A stretch of DNA of 64,000 nt from Stromatinia cepivora (lineage: Eukaryota; Ascomycota; Leotiomycetes; Helotiales; Sclerotiniaceae), in NCBI GenBank assembly GCA_014898415.1, contig RCTD01000001.1, positions 2,976,001-3,040,000 of the forward strand, in the 5' to 3' direction. The notes under the pieces are model-generated. The model saw only the letters and a program-made list of their open reading frames with translations, made no database searches and was not told the DNA's origin. Positions within the stretch are counted from its first letter, which is position 1. Each line of letters begins with the position of its first letter. This document shows, piece after piece, positions 1-12,558 of the stretch. The position numbers and the translations under genes were made by a program.

Positions 1-2261
1 TTGATTTTGATTTGTCTTCTTTTCATAAGGTATCAATCAATCAATCAATCAATCAGCTTCCCGAGTCTTCCTTTCCGAGGTCTTTCCTTCATAATGTACC
101 CGAGGTCTTGTTTGTTTACTAGGTACCGGTAAGGTACGTACTTTATCTAATCGTGATTTTACCTTTCGTCTGCACCTCTATTCTCCCAAGATTAAAAAAT
201 AGTGTACATAATACATATCTGATGTTATCGTTTCATATAAAAAAAAATAAAAAAAATAGGGGAGAAATTTAAATACGCCATTGGATACCAACTATAGTTC
301 GACTGTCCTTGCCAGCTTCCTGGAAATTATTCAATTCTATCCTGAGATTGGCTCAGAAGAACTTCACCAACCGCCAATTGTAAGTCTGAACAAACTTAGT
401 GGAATTATGGAAATCAGCACAACCCAACCATTTATTACTACAACTACCTGGTAAGGCTGTGAAATCTGCGACCTCGTCATTGTCATACAGAGCCTTCCTT
501 ATACATACAAAACCTAATCCTTCGAAATATCTTTCACTCGAGTATCATTGTTTGTATCCAAAATCTTCGAAAATGTTGAATTGATTGGTTTTAGAGGGGT
601 CGATCGGTTTGAGTGGTTATACTTCCGAGGCCAAAAATGCGACCCTATCAATGTACTCCGTACCTCCTCTTTTCCTTTGCTTTTGATGCTTAGGCGAATC
701 ATCTCAGCTTGTGATGGAAGCGTCAAATATTCCAGTCATCAGGTATTCGATTGGCATTGAAACAATGATTTTGACTTCTTCAAGGGAAGTGATACCTTCA
801 TCACCTTATAATCCGAATTCTTTGTGGGGTTGACTTTGCGCATGCAGGAATGCGCTGTCAACAATCCATTAGGTACTTGGATACTTAGGTATGAAGATGA
901 CCAGTTATTTTCATCCCTCACTTCTTGGATATCACTGACAAATGATCACAGATACGATAATGCTATGAGATCGCGATAATCTTCCTTCCGTCCGATGTAT
1001 GACTGCAAGCCTTATGTGGAAGATCATTGTGGGGTAGAATAAGAATCTGGAATGCGCAGTTGCATGATCAACTATGCATTTATAACAATTTGAATTTATA
1101 CTGCTGCCATACTTGGGTTATCAATACCATCAGAACCCGATCTTTTCACGGCACCGCACCGCTACAACCAACAAGCTCGACTTACACACAATGTTCCTAC
1201 GTTCGCTATCATAATACACATCATGGGAAATTGAAGTTTGAAGACCGTAAAATGGCATGCGCGGGTACCATATAGGAAGAGGCTCTTTAAAAAATCGAGG
1301 CCAAAATACAATATATATATATATACATGCTGGAATGAACTGTGTGGGACATTTGTCTGGTAAAAGCTCTGATGATTTGGCATGATCTCAATTGGCTTTG
1401 GATTTAGGAGATAAGCTCTTGCATCACCATCCATTCGGTAAGGTATGATCATACCTTGGATGCATTGAAGCATTAAATAGGGATATCAATTCTTTGAAAT
1501 CATCTGGCAGATTGGAGTAGTTATCAACTGTCTGCCAGGGTTAAGGGGAGTATAATTTTGATTTTCAGCGTTCTTTGAGAAGTAGCGGAATTAAGGTTAG
1601 CCGAGCGCGCAATAGCTCGTCTCAATTTGTATCGTCGTCCTCCTCCGTAGAGCAATTATTAGCAAATATCAACTACTTTGGGGGGAAGAAAGCCGTTTCA
1701 ATACATGAGTAGTGATATATGAGCATCGGGATTGAGGAATATAAGAGTTTGGTCTTTGCGACATGTTGCAGAGGTGAAATTGGAGGTTCAGCCAACGCAC
1801 TTCCATTACTTCGCTCCCATCCCAATTCCTCCCGTCCAGCTGTTCTACAGCCCACATCCATTCACTGTGGCAAACAAGGGCTTTATGTTTTTGTTGATAG
1901 AAGTCCGACCATCCATATTTAAGTCTGCGGGACTATATCGACCTCGTCAGCTAATATTTCGCGACCTTGCAGCTGTTCGCGATTTGCCATCAAGGCGCAA
2001 CCACTCTCTTGACTTTTAAGTGCGTGCGCAACAAACGCGAATAAATTGCTTGGAAAGTGACGGAAGTTCAAAAAGTATTACTGTCAATAATAAGGCGTTG
2101 TGTTCTACCCAACGTCGCTAGGTGCTTCGCGTCTGCCAACACAACTAAAGGAACAAGAGGCCGTATCGAACACATCAATACTTAGCTAGCTCGGCTTCCC
2201 CTTCGCGCCAACACACAAATATAAAGTAATCGCAACACAACTTTACAACGTCCACATATTC
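1..2261. other. intergenic / SET2 upstream region
   Basis: I find no supportable gene here. Short open frames occur on both strands but lack splice continuity or recognisable domains. A short TCAA tandem run lies near 34-55 and an AT dinucleotide run near 1311-1326. The last few hundred bases before 2262 should contain the SET2 promoter and leader, but I see no diagnostic element. Confidence 0.5.
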
Positions 2262-5200
2262 ATGATGGCGGATGGCACTAGGGAGATTCAGCCAGAGGCT
2301 GTAGATGCCGCGCTGGGCGAAATGAAACTTGAGGAAGGGATCGAGGTTCAGGAATTTGCCAATGGCACAAATGGAGAAATTTCTACTCCCACAGGAATCA
2401 AGAGGTCTCCCTCCAATACACCAGGTCTTGTAAACTCTCCTTCTCAAACTCCTTCCAGAAAGCAAAGCACCAGCCAAACACCAAAATCTGGAGATGAAGA
2501 GGATGAAGAGATTATTGGCGGTGATATTACCCTCACCGTCGAACCTGGAAAAGCTCCGAAGCTATCCAGGAAATCATCACAAAAAGTAATTCCTCGACCG
2601 CCCCCTCTCTTCAACGATCTTCCAGATTCTACAGAAGAGGCAGCTTCAGTTTTTCAGGTAATTAAAGATTGTATTTATGGAGCTAAGCATATGGGGGCTT
2701 CCGATCACGATGCATTGGATTGTGATTGTCCCGAGGAATACAGTAAGTCTACAGATATACTTCAAGTACTTTCTTTATTTCAGCTATAATCGGTCGCAAA
2801 ATGGTAACTTTAGCTGATATATCTTATTAGGCGATGGAAATAATCATGCCTGCGGAGAGGATTCAGATTGCATTAATCGACTGACCAAGATGGAATGTGG
2901 TGGAGGCCATAAAGATTGCAATTGTGGTGTTGCCTGTCAAAACCAACGCTTCCAACGTAGACAATATGCCAAAGTTTCAGTGATCAAGACGGATAAAAAG
3001 GGTTACGGGTTGCGCGCAAATACTGATCTACATCCCGACGATTTCATTTTCGAGTATATTGGAGAAGTTATTAATGAACCGACATTTCGACGACGCACCA
3101 TTCAATATGACCAAGAAGGAATCAAACATTTCTATTTCATGTCTCTTACAAAGCATGAATTCGTGGATGCAACGAAGAAAGGGAATCTTGGCCGATTTTG
3201 CAATCATTCATGTAATCCGAATTGCTATGTGGATAAGTGGGTGGTCGGAGAAAAGTTGCGCATGGGCATTTTTGCCGAGCGTGCAATCAAAGCCGGCGAG
3301 GAATTGGTCTTCAATTACAATGTTGACCGATATGGTGCCGACCCTCAACCTTGTTACTGCGGCGAACCGAACTGTACTGGATTCATTGGAGGCAAGACTC
3401 AAACTGAGCGCGCTACTAAACTTTCTCATGCTACCATTGAAGCTCTTGGTATTGACGATGGTGATGGTTGGGATTCAGCTGTTGCTAAGAAACCTCGGAA
3501 AAAGAAGACAGGTGAGGATGACGAAGAATACGTTAACAATGTTCAACCAAAGGGACTCGATGAAAGTGGAGTGCGAAAGGTTATGGCAACCCTTATGCAA
3601 TGCAAAGAGAAATGGATTGCTGTTAAGCTACTTGGTCGAATTCAACGTTGCGAAGATGATAAAGTTCGAAACAGAGTTATACAAATGCACGGTTATCAAA
3701 TACTTCGTACGACCTTGACTACTTGGAAGGAAGATAACAACGTGATCCTCCAAGTACTTGATATTCTCTACAAGTTTCCACGACTCACTCGAAACAAAAT
3801 CGTTGATTCGAAGATCGAAACAGTGCTAGAAGGCTTCACAAATTCTGAGCATGAAGACATTGCTTTCGAGTCAAAGAGACTATTGGAAGCATGGAGCAAA
3901 TTGGAGTTTGCATATCGAATCCCGAGGAGAGCTCCAACTCTTATTGCACAAGTATTTGAACGACGTCCAGAACAAGTAGAGAAAGTCACTCAGTCTCCAT
4001 CTCCAGTTATTATTGCCCCTACTGGCCCCCGGAGTGTTATTCCTCAACGCAATGCCAACTTCATTCTCAATCGACCTATGCCTCGGCGCAACAATTTCAA
4101 TATGGTATTGCCACCCGGCTGGTATACCGCGATGGACCAAAATGGAAACGCTTACTATTATAGTAAGACGGGACAAACAACATGGGAGAGGCCGTTTATG
4201 CCCGCAGGAGCGGTCCCGCCACCACCACCGCCCAAGGCAGCTCCAAAGAGTGTGCAAACGCAAAAGGCCCTTCAAGATATTATTGATAGTATTACAAAGG
4301 AACCCTCGACAACTCCTGCTCTTTCCTCCCATTCTGCTGAAGGCACGCCCAAGGAAAAGAAAAGGCCACTTGACAAATGGCGCTTATTGCCCCTCGAGAA
4401 GCAGATGAAACTTTATGAGAATACTGTATGTTTAACTGTTTGTTTTTCTACGCATATATATATTTATCTTCAAATTTTCCTCGTTCATTTCACTGACTTC
4501 CACCTTATAGCTATTTCCTCATATCAAACACGTAATGCAAAAATACTCCGGAAAACTCCCCAAGGACGACCTCAAGAAATTCGCTAAAGAATGTGGTAAA
4601 AAGCTCGTGGCCTCTGATTTCAAGAACAATCGCGTTGAAGATCCTACAAAGATATCCGAAAAGCATCAAATGAAAGTTAAGAAATATGTGCGTGATTACT
4701 TCGAGAAAGCAGTAGGAAAGAAAAGGGTAATAGAGGAAAAGCGAGCGGAGAGGAGAAAGCGCGAAGGGCAGCCGAGGAATAATGGAAATGGGACAAACGG
4801 AAAAGAACCAGGACGGGAAAATGCGACTACGAGTAGTAGTCCGGATGTGGTTGATGATTTGGATGTGGAGGTCGATGTACCAAGTCCGACAGCATCACCT
4901 AGTGGGCAACTAGAAATGGAATTCTTGAAGAGGAAAAGGGAAGATGAGGACGAAAGTCCGTCAGAAAATAAGAGAGTTAAGGAGCATGGCACTGAAAGTG
5001 AAACACCAACTGATTCCTCTACACCACCTCCCCCTCCTCCACCGCCGCCCGAGGAAGGTATGCCTATGATAGGATCAGAAGAATTTGAGATAGCTAATGG
5101 TGATGGGGATATTGGAGGTGAGGGAGAGGTGAAGGAAGAAACGGAAGAGGAGAGAGAGCTGAGGATGCAAGAAGAGGACCTGATGAGGGAGAATGAAGAG

Positions 5201-5362
5201 GCTATGAAGATGGAGATGGAAGTAGATTCTGTTGGAAGGTTAAAGGGTGGCGATGGCTCCAATCAGCACATTAATGGTGAAGGCATGGATAGACATGATG
5301 AGACGGTGAAGAGTATTGGTGGAAATGGTGCCGAGGCGATTTCAACAATTAATCAGTTGTGA
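2262..5362 (+). CDS. SET2: SET2-type histone H3 lysine-36 methyltransferase
   Basis: Three exons (2262-2742, 2831-4425, 4511-5362) give about 975 residues. The order is a Ser/Thr-rich N-terminus; a Cys-rich AWS domain (about 155-206); a SET domain (about 207-330) with NHSCNPNC near 285-292 and FNYNVDRYG near 321-329; post-[13 protein letters not shown] near 335; a WW domain near 586-618; and a C-terminal SRI domain spanning the second intron (about 670-760). A proline run and a strongly acidic tail follow. This is the full SET2 architecture: SET methylates H3K36 and SRI docks on the phosphorylated RNA polymerase II CTD in the nucleus. Both introns are needed to join AWS and SRI, which supports the model. 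The ATG at 2262 opens the longest frame; an in-frame ATG follows directly at 2265. Confidence 0.95.
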
Positions 5363-5970
5363 CAACTGAAGCAATCGATCAGTCGAAACGAAAACAACAA
5401 TGAGTGGTGGTATTTACGAGGGGAAATCCGACAGGATAATATCTACCGCCAAGGAAGTGACATAAAATTGGGAACAACCTGTGTAATAATGTACCATCAT
5501 CATTCATCATTATCATTATCATCATCATCCAGAAAAAAATCTTTGCATCGCATCGGGGTCCGTCTTATCATATCTATCATACGAGTATGATGAATAGGGA
5601 GCGAATCAACTCAGCTGTGTTTGGCGTTTTAATCCTCCGATCTTTGATCTCTCACAGGAGATTTGGAGATGAGTTTTTTTTTTAGTTTAGAGAGTTAGTA
5701 GATCGATCGATCCTGTTTGCCCTGATGTGGTAGGGTAGGGTAGGGAAGGGAGGGGAGGGGGAAAATAGGCTATCTAGATGGGTAGGTAGGTAGGTAGGTA
5801 GTAAATGGATGGATGTAAAATCGTCTCAAATGAAATGAATTGAAATGAATTGATGGATTTATGGAACTGGGAACTGGAAATTGTGTATTCTATGTAGGGA
5901 GTGGTATGTTAATGTAGTTATCTAGGCTCTATCTCATCAGCTTAGAATTCACTTACAATTCACCAATTGC

Positions 5971-6065
5971 AAAGCAAAGCAAAGCAAAGCAAAGCAAAGC
6001 AAAGCAAAGCAAAGCAAAGCAAAGCAAAGCAAAGCAAAGCAAAGCAAAGCAAAGCAAAGCAAAGC
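5971..6065. repeat. (AAAGC)19 pentanucleotide microsatellite
   Basis: Nineteen consecutive perfect AAAGC units follow the 3' end of the SET2 gene. Such perfection suggests ongoing slippage and length polymorphism. Confidence 0.95.
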
Positions 6066-6299
6066 ATCCTCAGAATCGGTGCTTTGTGATTACCTACCTA
6101 CCTACTTACTTATTTCGTTCTTATATATTATATTATATCATATCATATCATATTATACATTTCTATTCCATAATTCCATAATATACCAGTTTCCTTGATC
6201 ATATTCTCTTTGCTTCACATATGGTTCTTGTGTTTAATATTTAATATTGATAATTTAGATGTATTACTTTTGGTTTGTTCTTTTCTCGTTGTTGGATTT

Positions 6300-6314
6300 G
6301 GGGGGGGGGGGGGG
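6300..6314 (+). repeat. poly-G tract (15 G)
   Basis: Fifteen consecutive G residues in intergenic DNA. Similar runs occur at 46143-46157, 51866-51879 and 53811-53820. Confidence 0.9.
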
Positions 6315-6678
6315 TTGCGTGGGGATTTGATGGGATGTGCTGGGTGGAGATGGTTTCTGTTTATTTGGTGTTATGTGGTATTTTATTGTATTTTGTGGTG
6401 TGTTGATTTGATGATGAAGTTTGGTATGAATTTTGCTATGTGTACTTGGTATTGTAAGTGAAAAGATTGGATGAGGAATAAAGGTGTGAAGGAGGAGGAG
6501 AAATATCAGGGTAGCAATGTCAATGTATGTAGTGAGAGGATACCCGGTTCTTTGAGGTATGATGATGGACATTATTAGCAGTCACTTATTGATACTTGAC
6601 CATTTGATACACTCAATTTGGCCTTGTAAGTTTCCACCCATATGTCTGATTTATATTATGAACAATGCACTTGCATAT

Positions 6679-7713
6679 CTATAATTTTGCCTTAATACCC
6701 GGCGCAAATGTCGTTCCACTCTCTCCACCAATAGCTTCGACAATCTTATCTACTGTATTGAGGATCCATGTATTTCCTTCTTCACCTGCTAACCATTCCC
6801 CTCCCTCCACAGGTTCTTCGCCGGAAGCTTTATATGTACCATCCTCAAACGCTTTCCGTAAACCAAATACATGGCTGGTGACCTGTGGACCCACTCCGGT
6901 TTGTGCTCTTAAGCATGTTATACCGATCAAACTTGTGAGGACTCTGCCGATCTTTACTGGTCGTGATGAGAGCGGAGGGTCGCTGAAAAGGCTTGAGTAA
7001 CAATTCAGGATGAACACTGGGAGATCTGCATGAGATTCTGCGAGCTTGTCGAGTAGTTTTGTTTCAAAAGGCCGGTAAATGGAATTCCATAGTCCGCGGC
7101 CTCGAGTTTTGGTATCATTAACATTGGTACTGTTCAATTCACTGGTAATTGAGGCTACATTAGCAGACGTTCAATTGGTGCAAAAGGGGAGAACGAACTT
7201 ACCGAGAAGGAATTTTATTCAATGAATTCATGATTTCATTCGGTAGACTTGCCCGGAACTGACCTAGAACATTGATTGTTCTTGGAATCTGAGATGCATT
7301 GTTAGATTCCGTTGCTGCATTCCCAAGTACAAGTATGCCATCTCACCCCATTGAAGCCTATACATTTCAAGCCTACTTCCCTCATCTGCTCCACGGTTTT
7401 CACCGTCTGCGCATGATCCTTGTCTTTCGTCGCAAGTCGGAAGAGCTCCAACATTGAGTCGGGAGAATTCATCGTCATAGTCGCAGCTGTCTACCATTCG
7501 GAGATATCAGTTTCCCATGTTTATTATTTGGGCGTTTGATGGGAATTGATGTACCGAGATCGCCAGCCATGATGCCAGCCCAACATTGTTGGTGGAAGCT
7601 TCCTCCTCTATCTTTTGGAATACTGCGCGGATGTTTTTGGGTGCAGGGGCATATCCGGGGCGAGCATACGGTGCGCTTATCAGCGCTTTCAAGGAGGGTG
7701 AAAGTTTCGACAT
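6679..7713 (-). CDS. AhpD-like (carboxymuconolactone decarboxylase-like) domain protein
   Basis: Four exons on the minus strand (7713-7555, 7490-7347, 7288-7203, 7141-6679) splice to about 283 residues with all phases consistent. The product has the pattern I associate with the fungal AhpD-like/CMD-like family: a TMNSPDS segment at the start of exon 2, a [15 protein letters not shown] segment across the second intron, and a C-terminal helix rich in G, E and W. I do not see a clear CxxC redox pair, so peroxidase or decarboxylase activity is not supported; the role is unknown. The start is the ATG at 7713 (MSKLSPSLK). The gene is divergent from the Zn2Cys6 regulator across about 365 bp, so the two may share control. 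The family call rests on recalled motifs and needs a profile search; the gene structure itself is secure. Confidence 0.7.
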
Positions 7714-8078
7714 AATGAGAGTGGTGAGGATTTTCTCGGGATGAGAATGAACTGCTCCATGAAGTCACTTTTAGGAGGTACGGGAGGGGACAGAAGGGGA
7801 TAAATCTGCATGCCGAGGTGAAGCTCTCGGAGATTAAACTATTGCCGTCAGTTCGCAGCACGTGATACATGACATCAAGCCCCATGTCTCGGACTTGACT
7901 GCCTCATAACAAACCTCATAATTCAGATTAGACATAAATAATCTTTTAGGTTAGACACCTTGTAACGATCAAACCATTTGATATAGAATTTTGCACGGAG
8001 AGCTCGTTTTTGGTACACGATTTATCTTTTTCCCCACCATAGGCTTTGCTGCGTCCTGCTTTACAGATCACGCCTGCA
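7714..8078. promoter_or_regulatory. divergent promoter region, AhpD-like gene / Zn2Cys6 regulator
   Basis: This 365-bp stretch separates two genes transcribed away from each other. A CACGTG E-box-like hexamer lies near 7859. No other element is diagnostic. Confidence 0.45.
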
Positions 8079-10747
8079 ATGGATGAGTTACCTGCACAGG
8101 TATCAGGGGTATCTACTCATGATGACAGTAATACAATTTCCAAGAAGTTTCCAAGGCAAGCCGCATGCCTAAACTGTCGACGCAGCAAAACCCGCTGTAT
8201 TCGTGGTCTCGCGAATATTAATTGTCAAAGATGCCGTCAGAACGGTACGGAATGTCTGGTGCCAGATTTCCATGTAGGAAGGCGGAAGGGTGTCAAAAAG
8301 TGAGGCTCCATCACATGTTTCGAGTAGGGTGTCCATTAGTCCGGATCATTGGATATCCTGGATTTAACTTTCTTGATTGTTGCTGACCTCATTTTAGCAA
8401 ACGAAGTGGGCTAGATAAAGCGGTTCATCAACTCGAAAAGGCAATTAGAAGCTCTAAGAACCATGACGTTCCAAAAGAAGGTCGACGTCTACAGCGACTT
8501 CTTTCCGAAGCCGAAAATCTCGTGTCTGGAGGAAATGACAACCCTTCCACTCAATCCATTGGGCAGCCGGACTCTCGAAACACTTTGAACAACGGACGAC
8601 GTGAAACTAGTGACACATCCTTGTTTAGCGCTCATGAATCTACCGGTCAAATTGAGACGGATGACGTTGCATTGGACGATGCTGAAAACCCTCTGCAGCT
8701 CCTTGCTCGTGCATCAGATCTTGCAGATACTGCGGCAAAGCAACGATGTATGCCTTCTTCCCTTGCGAAAAGCGGAGAGCTTCGTCGGTTTTTTGGGCCA
8801 TTTCAACCACGCCTTGACGTTGGAAGTGATATTGACCCTGTCAATATTGGCTTGGTGACTCAAGAGGAGGTGACTATGCTCATAGAATAGTGAGTCATGC
8901 CTAGATTGTCCCAGTGTTTTCAATAGTCCAGACCGCTGTCTAGAAAAGAGATTTCTCGATTCATGAAATTATTCATCACATTTGATATTCACTGAAAATA
9001 CCTACTTCATTTGGAACATTGCATACATTCGGAGTATAGACTTCGATTGAGATGATCAACTGTATCCAAACATGAAAAGCTTTCAATTTGGTCTGCTCAT
9101 CCGGACTATTGAACACCCTGAGATTCGTCTTGACGGATATCTCATTGATACTGATAATTTCAATAGTTTCTATGCAGATCTTTCGCATACAAGATGGGGT
9201 CTTGACCCCTCTATTCACACGGCAGACTTTGTACGCTCAAGATCTGCGTTCCTTTTAACATCCATGTTAGCTGCATCTGCACTTTTCATTCCTCTAGGGG
9301 CAGCTTTATCAAAGCGTCTTTCCAACCATAGTAAATATCTTGCTCAGCATGTTATATCCAAGAGGTTTAGGTCGCCAGAAATCGTTCTCGCATTCATGGT
9401 AAATATCCCCTGGATGTCACCAGAAAAGCATTGGGCTGAAGACGAGACTTGTTCTTATATGGCTTTGGCGCACTCTATTGCCCTCGATGTATCTCTAAAT
9501 AAGATCATCATACCGAACAGAACCAGTCTACAAACCACAGTTCCAAAGTCAGATTGCATTAGTGCAAGAAAAGCTCTCGACATGGACGGTTTTGTGGATG
9601 TTGATCCCACGACAGGATGGGGCCAGAAATTATTACGCCGGCGTGAAAGAATATGGCTTGCTCTATTCAACCTAGACAGGGGGTGAGCGAACTCCTTATG
9701 TGTGCATTTGAAGATGCTGATATTCCTGGACAGCGTGTGCTTGGCACGAGGAAGAACCTTTACCGTACAAGTATCTCCTTTCGTTGAAACTTGTGATGCA
9801 TGGCATAATGCTGATATAGCTGATACCTGGGATGGCTCAATTGTAGCTTCATCTGTTTTGCGGCGAGATATCGTATGTGACTCTTGAGATATTCCAATAC
9901 AGACTAATAATGCCAACAGGCCAAGATCATTACTTCTATAAAAGACACGTGTGACAACACTGCGTCGACAGGATTAGAAGGGTATGACATTGCTCAATCC
10001 CTTAGACAAAAGGTCGATGAATTTTTCAATCAATGGTATTCTACCTGGACCACAGAAATAGGTCAAGACAAAGATCTTCGCCTGCCTCCTTATGTAGAAA
10101 TCCTCGTTTCCCACACTCGTCTTGCTATATACAGTAATGTTCTTAATTATCCCACGCAAACCTCAGCCATCTCTCATTTCTTTCGATCTGCTGGTCTCTC
10201 GTCTGCCTTGAATGTTATGAGAGCTGCGGTCCAGGGAGAGCCGCTTCTCAAATCTATGCCAAACAATACCGCGATAATGGTCTCATTTTCAGCATGTTTT
10301 GCACTTTACTTGTCGACGATGACTGCAAAAAATAATCCTGGTTTGAGAGAAAGCATCAAAGTTTTGATAGAGGAGACTGCAACAGTTTTGGAGAGAATTG
10401 GAAATATCACTCCTCATAGGAAAGGGAGTTCAGCGTTATATGGAAGGCACTTGAAAGAGATTCTTCGAAATTCCGCAGCACCGCGAAGGCCTGTTCCATA
10501 TGATCTATCAGTCCTCAATGGTGAACAAGCAGGAAGCAATACAGCACAGGAAGCGCGGGGACGCGTACTGGAGCCTGGTTTCTTTGAGCCGCTCCAATTC
10601 TCCACTATGTCTGATGACCAGATTGTCGAATTCTTTGACAATGAAGAAGCGACCCTCGGAATAAGTCCAACCAACTTACAGCTGGGCGACACCACTGGAA
10701 TGGAATGGCTGGACTGGTTCGATTTTTACGAAACGGCAGAAGGTTGA
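8079..10747 (+). CDS. Zn2Cys6 transcription factor with fungal-specific TF domain
   Basis: Five exons (8079-8299, 8398-8889, 9167-9682, 9734-9872, 9920-10747) give about 731 residues. Near residues 28-55 is a C-x2-C-x6-C-x8-C-x2-C-x6-C binuclear zinc cluster (starting CLNCRRSKTRC), then a basic linker and a short coiled coil begun by exon 2 (KAVHQLEKAI). The middle carries the fungal transcription-factor homology region: LDPSIHT followed by RSRSAFLLTSMLAASALF, and a RERIWLALFNLDRG motif. The C-terminus ends in a W/F-rich acidic segment, plausibly an activation domain. The ATG at 8079 is the first in frame. Intron 2 is unusually long (277 nt) because of an inverted-repeat insert. The gene could regulate the nearby PKS region or its divergent AhpD-like partner; neither is shown by sequence. 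Confidence 0.88.
8332..8352. repeat. imperfect palindrome centred on TCCGGA in intron 1
   Basis: The sequence CCATTAGTCCGGATCATTGG (8333-8352) resembles an idealised palindrome CCAATAGTCCGGACTATTGG. Half-copies of that palindrome recur at 8919, 9100, 10985, 14152 and 14406. It lies inside the first intron (8300-8397) of the Zn2Cys6 gene. Confidence 0.5.
8919..9113. mobile_element. MITE-like insert with terminal inverted repeats inside an intron
   Basis: The left end (8919-8932, TTCAATAGTCCAGA) and the reverse complement of the right end (9100-9113) agree at 13 of 14 positions; GTGTT next to both ends may extend the match. The 195-nt element lies wholly within intron 2 (8890-9166) of the Zn2Cys6 gene. 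Removing it would leave an 82-nt intron, the normal size here. It has no coding capacity. Target-site duplication is not clear, so a non-autonomous DNA element is an inference. Confidence 0.45.
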
Positions 10748-11113
10748 TAGCTTCCTCGTAATGGGGCTATTATTAAACAGTTCTAATCATTTTGTGGTTG
10801 TTTATACTTGACGTCTAAAGTACACAAGCCGAGGTAGTGGTGCCTCAGCTTGTCTGCTATCAGATTAACCTCATTGAGTTTGATTTGAACTTTAATTATT
10901 CAATTGATTTGAGACAATAACTTTTATCAAAACGAGTGAAGTCTTGTCAATGATTCAAGATCTCATAAATTCAAATCAGACTGCAGTCCGGACTATTGGA
11001 TACACTCGGCCGCCTCTGATGACTCGAATATAATTCGCAAACACTATCCATCCCAGCCTCCTGGTTATAATCCATAACTAACGCTTTCTGAGAAGCTTGA
11101 AGCAGTCAATCGG

Positions 11114-11696
11114 TCATAGATGGAAATCGTGCACTGAAAAACAAGTGCAATTCCTGGACGTGGATAAGTGTTCTGTTTCAACACGATAGAACAAGGCATA
11201 TTGTTTCCCAGGACTTTCGACAAGATATCGTTCCAGTATATCACGATCTTTGTGAACAATGTCCACCGAGACAAGGCGCTGGAAAATCCGAGAGTGATAT
11301 TGACATGCTGGACGTTCTTTCGCTTCTTCCTTGGTGGAGAGGAATACCCCAGGTATCTCAGCAGTAGAAGCAGAGAAGTGGGAGCCCAAGCACTGAAGAT
11401 CGTGGAGAATATCTTTGGGTATCGTTGCAGGACCCTGATTGCCCGAAGATGTTGTGCAATCAGAAAGCGAAAATCCGGAATCAGTTCCATCCGCAGGTAC
11501 AAATTTCTTGGGTTTTGCAAACTCAACAATCATGCTACTCGATGATTCGACATTATTGATGTTCTCGTGCTTCTCGGCCAGGTACTCTCTTCCATTGCGA
11601 AGTTAGCAAAGACATGAACAACAACACGACCATGCGCACCACAAGGAAACCACAACAAACTTACTTAGGAACCACCAATGCTGGATTTAGTGCCAT
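11114..11696 (-). CDS. putative two-exon gene or gene remnant, function unknown
   Basis: A minus-strand ATG at 11696 opens a short exon (11696-11665) with a GTAAGT donor. A 76-nt intron with a GCTAAC branch-like motif near 11604 then joins an exon from 11588 to the stop at 11114, in consistent phase, giving about 168 residues starting MALNPALVVPKEYLAEKHEN. The good splice signals and protein-like composition argue for present or former coding. I recognise no domain. Just upstream (about 11797-11690) another frame of the same strand reads as a helix-like segment (RPMHSSISDIEYRVLSWH) that stops right at this ATG. That suggests this is the 3' part of a larger gene broken by a frame change. Gene or pseudogene cannot be decided here. 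Confidence 0.35.
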
Positions 11697-11769
11697 GACA
11701 GAACTCTATATTCAATATCCGATATTGAGCTATGCATTGGCCGCTCTTGCGCATTCTCGTAATGTCGAA

Positions 11770-12216
11770 TTAGTTTGACTTCTTTTTGAAGGAACCTCCA
11801 ACAGCTATATATGCTTCTGTTGTTGGTGTTGTGAGACATTTTACTGCCAATACTGCCCAATATGTCCGCCTTAGTGTTGGTAAACAGAAATTGCTCACCA
11901 GAAACATAACTTCACTTGTTTCAAAGTCACTCTTGGTAAAGCTAGATCTTGCAACTGGCAAGTTCCGATCTGAAATGAACCATGTGCCGTAGGAATTGAC
12001 TTCCATAAGGCTGAATACAGACATTTCTCTGATTGGGGCATTGATTGCTAAAGCCTGCTGTTGGCTGTCTGGCACTTCTTGCGCAGCATCCAGAGGAAGG
12101 ATTCTGACCGCTTGTCGCTTCCTAGAACCTTGAGAGCTGTGCGACAATAAGCAGCCTGATTTTTGAATTTTGGAGGGATGAAAATCTTGATTGGTCTCGC
12201 TAAGTCTCTGCGCCAA
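11770..12216 (-). pseudogene. minus-strand coding remnant, unknown family
   Basis: A 148-codon open segment on the minus strand is protein-like in composition (segments such as REMSVFSLMEVNSYGTWF and FCLPTLRRTYWAVLAVK). It lies directly upstream of, and on the same strand as, the fragment at 11114-11696. Its end seems to continue in another frame. It may be the upstream part of the same decayed gene. No domain is recognised. Confidence 0.25.
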
Positions 12217-12558
12217 TTTCTAGACGTGGAAGCAACAGCATGCTGACCGCCAAAATGTTGGAGGATCTGGCATACAACACCATGCCAGAAATTTTGTATA
12301 GCTCATTTTGATTATGTCTACTCAAAATCCTATCTGACCACCGCTTACCTCAGCGCTCCCGTTTGCCTTGAGTTTTTACAAGGTTTCCCTCGCCTGATCA
12401 TATAGCGCCAGTAACCCCGCCGGATGACATTTCCACTTCTATATAGTCGCACAGATAATACGCGGTCGTCGGTGGAAGCAAATACAAATGAAAATGATAC
12501 TTAGGTTCTGACTGCATTTCACTACTATAATCTTTACGCCCAATTCCTATGCGCGGTG

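Larger units (their letters stand above)
5363..6678. other. convergent intergenic region with several microsatellites
   Basis: This lies between two convergent genes. It holds a GGTA run near 5780-5802, an AAAGC array at 5971-6065, short TACC and ATATC runs near 6090-6150, and a 15-G tract at 6300-6314. Open frames around 6195-6570 are low-complexity and unsupported. No gene is seen. Confidence 0.6.

Noticed and set aside
1027..2019. Several 60-100 codon frames upstream of SET2
   Set aside because: They overlap on both strands with no common splice pattern, domain or compositional coding signal.
4696..5262. 188-codon minus-strand frame opposite the SET2 tail
   Set aside because: Antisense shadow of the acidic, repetitive SET2 C-terminus (poly-Ser/Gly translation).
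11168..11545. 125-codon plus-strand frame
   Set aside because: It lies opposite the better-supported minus-strand two-exon model and reads as its antisense.
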